Assembly (NCBI GenBank): GCA_002412715.1
Contig: DHVP01000042.1
Span: forward strand, 136,423 to 144,486
DNA from: Deltaproteobacteria bacterium UBA5205
Lineage (GTDB): Bacteria; Desulfobacterota; Syntrophorhabdia; Syntrophorhabdales; Syntrophorhabdaceae
Direction: 5' to 3'
DNA length: 8,064 nt
Shown here: positions 5,915 to 8,064 of the stretch, in pieces
How positions within the stretch are numbered: the first letter of the stretch is position 1
How the letters are laid out: each line of letters starts with the position of its first letter
Made by a program: the position numbers and the translations under genes
Notes under the pieces: model-generated
What the model was told of the DNA's origin: nothing
Database searches by the model: none
Seen by the model: only the letters and a program-made list of their open reading frames with translations

Positions 5915-5977
5915 AGCCGAGGTTTGTACGGCTATCTCAAAGTCCTTATATAAATATATCGCACTATATTTTGTCAA
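5915..5977 (-). promoter_or_regulatory. Promoter region and leader of the LuxR-type gene
   Basis: A perfect -35 TTGACA (5977-5972) is followed on the minus strand by an AT-rich run with several overlapping -10 candidates: TTTATA at 17 bp, TATATA at 19 bp and TATATT at 13 bp. The exact -10 is therefore uncertain. The leader further down holds a small inverted repeat, AGCCG (5915-5919) with CGGCT (5929-5933), a 9-nt loop. The stretch 5943-5995 is strikingly AT-rich compared with its surroundings. The rest of the intergenic region up to 6060 shows only a 10-bp palindrome, CTGCCGGCAG (6050-6059). Confidence 0.5.
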
Positions 5978-6090
5978 GAAAATATTATTATTTAACCGAT
6001 AATCCAGTGAATCTGCTTCCTTACCCGCGGATACACTATCTCGACGTTTCTGCCGGCAGGCAAAGACGGCGGACCGGAAGAGTGAACGGC

Positions 6091-6110
6091 AAAACGTTTT
6101 ATGCTATCAT
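6091..6110 (+). promoter_or_regulatory. Extended -10 promoter of the radical SAM gene with adjacent palindrome
   Basis: TGCTATCAT (6102-6110) is an extended -10 (TGn followed by TATCAT, 5/6). No good -35 is present at the right distance (GTGAAC at 6082-6087 is only 3/6), as is common for extended -10 promoters. The perfect 10-bp palindrome AAAACGTTTT (6091-6100) sits directly upstream within the spacer and could be an operator. Transcription would begin near 6117, about 20 nt before the start codon. Confidence 0.5.
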
Positions 6111-6137
6111 AGCTAACCGGCTTTTGTTACGGGGGCT

Positions 6138-6896
6138 ATGAACGTACGTGAAATAACCTGCAGGAACGCGCTTACCAGGACCGGTATCGCCGGTTATGAT
6201 TACTGTCTGAACCCCTATGTCGGCTGCGCACATGGGTGCAGATATTGTTATGCGACTTTCATGAAACGTTTTACAGGGCATCCTGAGCCCTGGGGAACCT
6301 TCGTAGACATCAAGATCAATGCGGCCGATGTGCTGCGGCGCCAACTCATAAGGATCAGGAAGGGGGCTCTCCTGATAGGCACCGTTACGGACCCCTATCA
6401 GCCTCTCGAAGAAAAATATCACATCACCAGGGATTGCCTGTCTGCCCTCGTGTCTTCACCGCTGTCCGTAAATATCCTGACCCGATCGGCGCTTATCGTG
6501 AGGGATATCGATATCTTCAAGCAATTGCCTTCCGTTGAGGCCGGTTTCTCGATAACAACCAACCGGGATGATATAAGAAGGATCTTTGAACCCGGCGCAC
6601 CACCCATCACGTCCCGCATTAAAGCCCTGAAGGCCACCCACGATGCAGGCATCAGAACATACGTATTTATCGGTCCGATGCTTCCCATGGACCCGGCCGC
6701 CCTTGCCGGGATGATTGAGGGTATTACGGACGAAGTCCTCATCGACCGGCTCAATTACCCCGGCAAGGTCGCCGCCATCCTTCGTTCCACGGGCCTGGCG
6801 TCCCGGATGACATCCGATCGATTCAGAACTGTAGCGTGCGAACTAAATGATATCCTGACAGAGAAAGGTATCCCCGTTTCGATACTGTTTCCGTGA
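6138..6896 (+). CDS. Radical SAM protein, SPL family (SplB-like, COG1533 type)
   Basis: Probable 4Fe-4S radical S-adenosylmethionine enzyme of 252 residues, substrate unknown. The cluster motif CxxxCxxC is C30, C34 and C37 within NPYVGCAHGCRYCYA, the signature of SplB-like proteins. Other family segments are GTVTDPYQPLE (81-91), EAGFSITT (134-141), FEPGAPPITSRIKAL (150-164) and TYVFIGPMLP (174-183). Although the family name comes from spore photoproduct lyase, members of this type occur in non-spore-formers and their reaction is mostly unknown; this one is also shorter than true spore photoproduct lyases (about 340 residues). It is transcribed alone and divergently from the LuxR-type gene. 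The start is ATG 6138; the only SD-like element is GGGGG, 2 nt upstream, so translation initiation may be weak. No better in-frame start was found upstream. Confidence 0.88.
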   Translation: MNVREITCRNALTRTGIAGYDYCLNPYVGCAHGCRYCYATFMKRFTGHPEPWGTFVDIKINAADVLRRQLIRIRKGALLIGTVTDPYQPLEEKYHITRDCLSALVSSPLSVNILTRSALIVRDIDIFKQLPSVEAGFSITTNRDDIRRIFEPGAPPITSRIKALKATHDAGIRTYVFIGPMLPMDPAALAGMIEGITDEVLIDRLNYPGKVAAILRSTGLASRMTSDRFRTVACELNDILTEKGIPVSILFP

Positions 6897-6909
6897 CATC
6901 TTCAAGCCG

Positions 6910-6930
6910 GGCAGGCTGCTGCCGTTATTT
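6910..6930 (+). terminator. Weak hairpin between convergent genes
   Basis: GGCAG (6910-6914) and CTGCC (6919-6923) form a 5-bp stem with a 4-nt loop, followed by GTTATTT on the plus strand. It lies 13 bp after the radical SAM stop and overlaps the stop codon of the opposing kinase gene. It may act as a poor terminator for the plus-strand gene; the short stem keeps confidence low. Confidence 0.3.
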
Positions 6931-8064
6931 CGTCGAGATTGGCAGCGGGTCCCCATCGAGCGCGCGGCGAATTGCCTGGGCCAATTCCTCTTTGGCGATG
7001 GGCTTCATAAGAAAACCCTTAATTCCGATCCGGCTGGCCCTCTCCTGCGAAACGGTCTCGCTGTAACCGGTACACAGAATGATCGGAATGGCCGTTCTTA
7101 TTTTCAACAGTTCGACAGCAAGGTCCATTCCGGTCATACCGGGCATTGTGTGATCGGTGATGACAAGGTCGAATCCGTCGGGATCTTTCCTGAAAATAGC
7201 CAGCGCATCCATACTGCCTGTTGTCGCTTCCACCCGGTAGCCGAATCTGGTTAATCTTTGCTTACTTAACTCCACCAGTATATCTTCGTCATCAACGAGG
7301 AGTATCCGCTCATTTCCTCCTGTAAAGGAAGCGGTCTTTTCGGGTTCGGTACGAACCAAAACCCGGGGTTTCGGTAAATAGACGCGAAATGCGGAGCCCT
7401 TACCCGGTTCGCTTTCGACGGTTATGTACCCATCATAGCTCTTAACGATACCATGGACAACGGATAATCCCAGGCCCGTCCCCTCCCCTTTCTTTGTGGA
7501 GAAAAAGGGATCGAATATCCGTTTCAGGGTCTGGGGAGTCATTCCGCTGCCGGTGTCCCGTACTTCCAGTCCAAGGTACTCCCCCGGCACCATTTCGGGG
7601 ACAGGCGCGGGATTACCCTCGGCGATGACGATCCTTGAGAGGCTTATATCCAAAACACCTCCTTCCTGGCGCATGGCATGGGCGGCGTTGGTGCAAAGGT
7701 TCATCAGGATCTGATGCATATGTACCGGGTCGGCGAGTATTTCGTCGTGGTTCGTGAGGCTCTTCCATACGATTTCAATCGTGGATGGGAGCGCGGGTCT
7801 CAATAGTTTAAGCGCCTCTTCGATGATGTGGCTCAAAGCAAGAGACTTCCGGTCATGCCCGGTCTGCCGGCTGAACGCAAGTATCTGTTTCACAAGATCA
7901 CGTCCCCGGTTTGCTCCTTTCAGGGCCAGTTTTAATCTCCTGTACTCGGGGCTGTCGGGGGGCACGTCTTCCATCACCATTTCGGTGAAACCTATAATGC
8001 CTGCAAGGACGTTATTGAAGTCGTGGGCAATTCCTCCGGCGAGGGTACCGATGGCCTCCATCTT
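6925..8064 (-). CDS. Hybrid sensor histidine kinase with C-terminal receiver, 3' part of gene
   Basis: Signal-transduction kinase; 379 codons are visible and the gene continues past the right edge. The visible part starts at K-M-E-A-I-G, just before the H-box, in a context that in this family is internal, so Met 8061 is not the real start. Residues below count from that Met. The phospho-acceptor is His13 in GGIAHDFNN. The HATPase domain has the N-box Asn125 in NLCTNAAHAM, the DTGSGM box (169-174) and GEGTGLGLS (192-200). A linker of about 25 residues leads to a receiver domain (about 252-370) with acidic pair D257/D258, phospho-acceptor D303 in VITDHTMPG, T331 and K353 in LMKPI. All catalytic residues are present. 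The input domain (often PAS) and any membrane segment lie outside. The receiver may feed a phosphorelay or control the kinase itself. Confidence 0.93.
   Translation of the reverse strand, partial: KMEAIGTLAGGIAHDFNNVLAGIIGFTEMVMEDVPPDSPEYRRLKLALKGANRGRDLVKQILAFSRQTGHDRKSLALSHIIEEALKLLRPALPSTIEIVWKSLTNHDEILADPVHMHQILMNLCTNAAHAMRQEGGVLDISLSRIVIAEGNPAPVPEMVPGEYLGLEVRDTGSGMTPQTLKRIFDPFFSTKKGEGTGLGLSVVHGIVKSYDGYITVESEPGKGSAFRVYLPKPRVLVRTEPEKTASFTGGNERILLVDDEDILVELSKQRLTRFGYRVEATTGSMDALAIFRKDPDGFDLVITDHTMPGMTGMDLAVELLKIRTAIPIILCTGYSETVSQERASRIGIKGFLMKPIAKEELAQAIRRALDGDPLPISTK

Noticed and set aside
6099..6754. Minus-strand open frames opposite the radical SAM gene
   Set aside because: They oppose a gene with a clear CxxxCxxC motif and family segments; no motif or SD supports them.
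1..8064. Mobile element, CRISPR array, toxin-antitoxin or defence system
   Set aside because: No transposase, integrase, terminal repeats, spaced direct repeats or defence-type domains were seen on either strand; gene content is core and metabolic.

Overview
The window looks like chromosomal DNA of a Gram-negative anaerobe, most likely a Desulfobacterota/deltaproteobacterial or syntroph-type organism. This is an inference from three things: a tig-clpP-clpX cluster of proteobacterial type, a GctA/GctB-like CoA-transferase pair, and a LuxR-type regulator with an N-terminal coiled coil and hybrid histidine-kinase architecture common in that group. No 16S rRNA or other marker is present, so the assignment is tentative. 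I see no mobile elements, integrases, CRISPR array or phage genes. The content is mostly core and metabolic genes with ordinary layout.

Layout, left to right. Positions 1-41 hold the 5' part of a tRNA-Val(UAC) gene on the minus strand, with its own near-consensus promoter in the gap after clpX. Positions 85-3221 are the protein quality-control operon on the minus strand, read tig -> clpP -> clpX. tig and clpP overlap by 4 bp (ATGA), and clpP and clpX are 3 bp apart. The tig promoter (about 3277-3306) is followed by a very short leader that contains a terminator-shaped hairpin right before the Shine-Dalgarno sequence. Positions 3222-3413 are non-coding: they hold the tig leader and promoter, a small G-rich heptad repeat and a perfect 14-bp hairpin behind the next operon.

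Positions 3414-5196 (minus strand) encode the two subunits of a family I CoA-transferase, alpha then beta in transcription order, with an extended -10 promoter at 5302-5329. Just upstream on the same strand (5379-5879) lies a small LuxR/GerE-type regulator that has a coiled coil in place of a sensor domain. An AT-rich 258-bp intergenic region (5880-6137) separates it from a divergently transcribed SPL-family radical SAM protein (6138-6896, plus strand). Converging on that gene from the right edge is the C-terminal part of a hybrid histidine kinase with a terminal receiver domain (6925-8064, minus strand); its start and sensor region lie outside the window.

How the genes work together: trigger factor folds new chains at the ribosome and ClpXP degrades failures, so one operon supplies both fates. 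The CoA-transferase would activate a carboxylic acid to its CoA thioester. The neighbouring LuxR-type protein is a plausible but unproven regulator of it. The radical SAM protein and the kinase have no clear functional link to their neighbours. I found no convincing new multi-gene system; the most interesting points are regulatory, chiefly the terminator-like hairpin in the tig leader.
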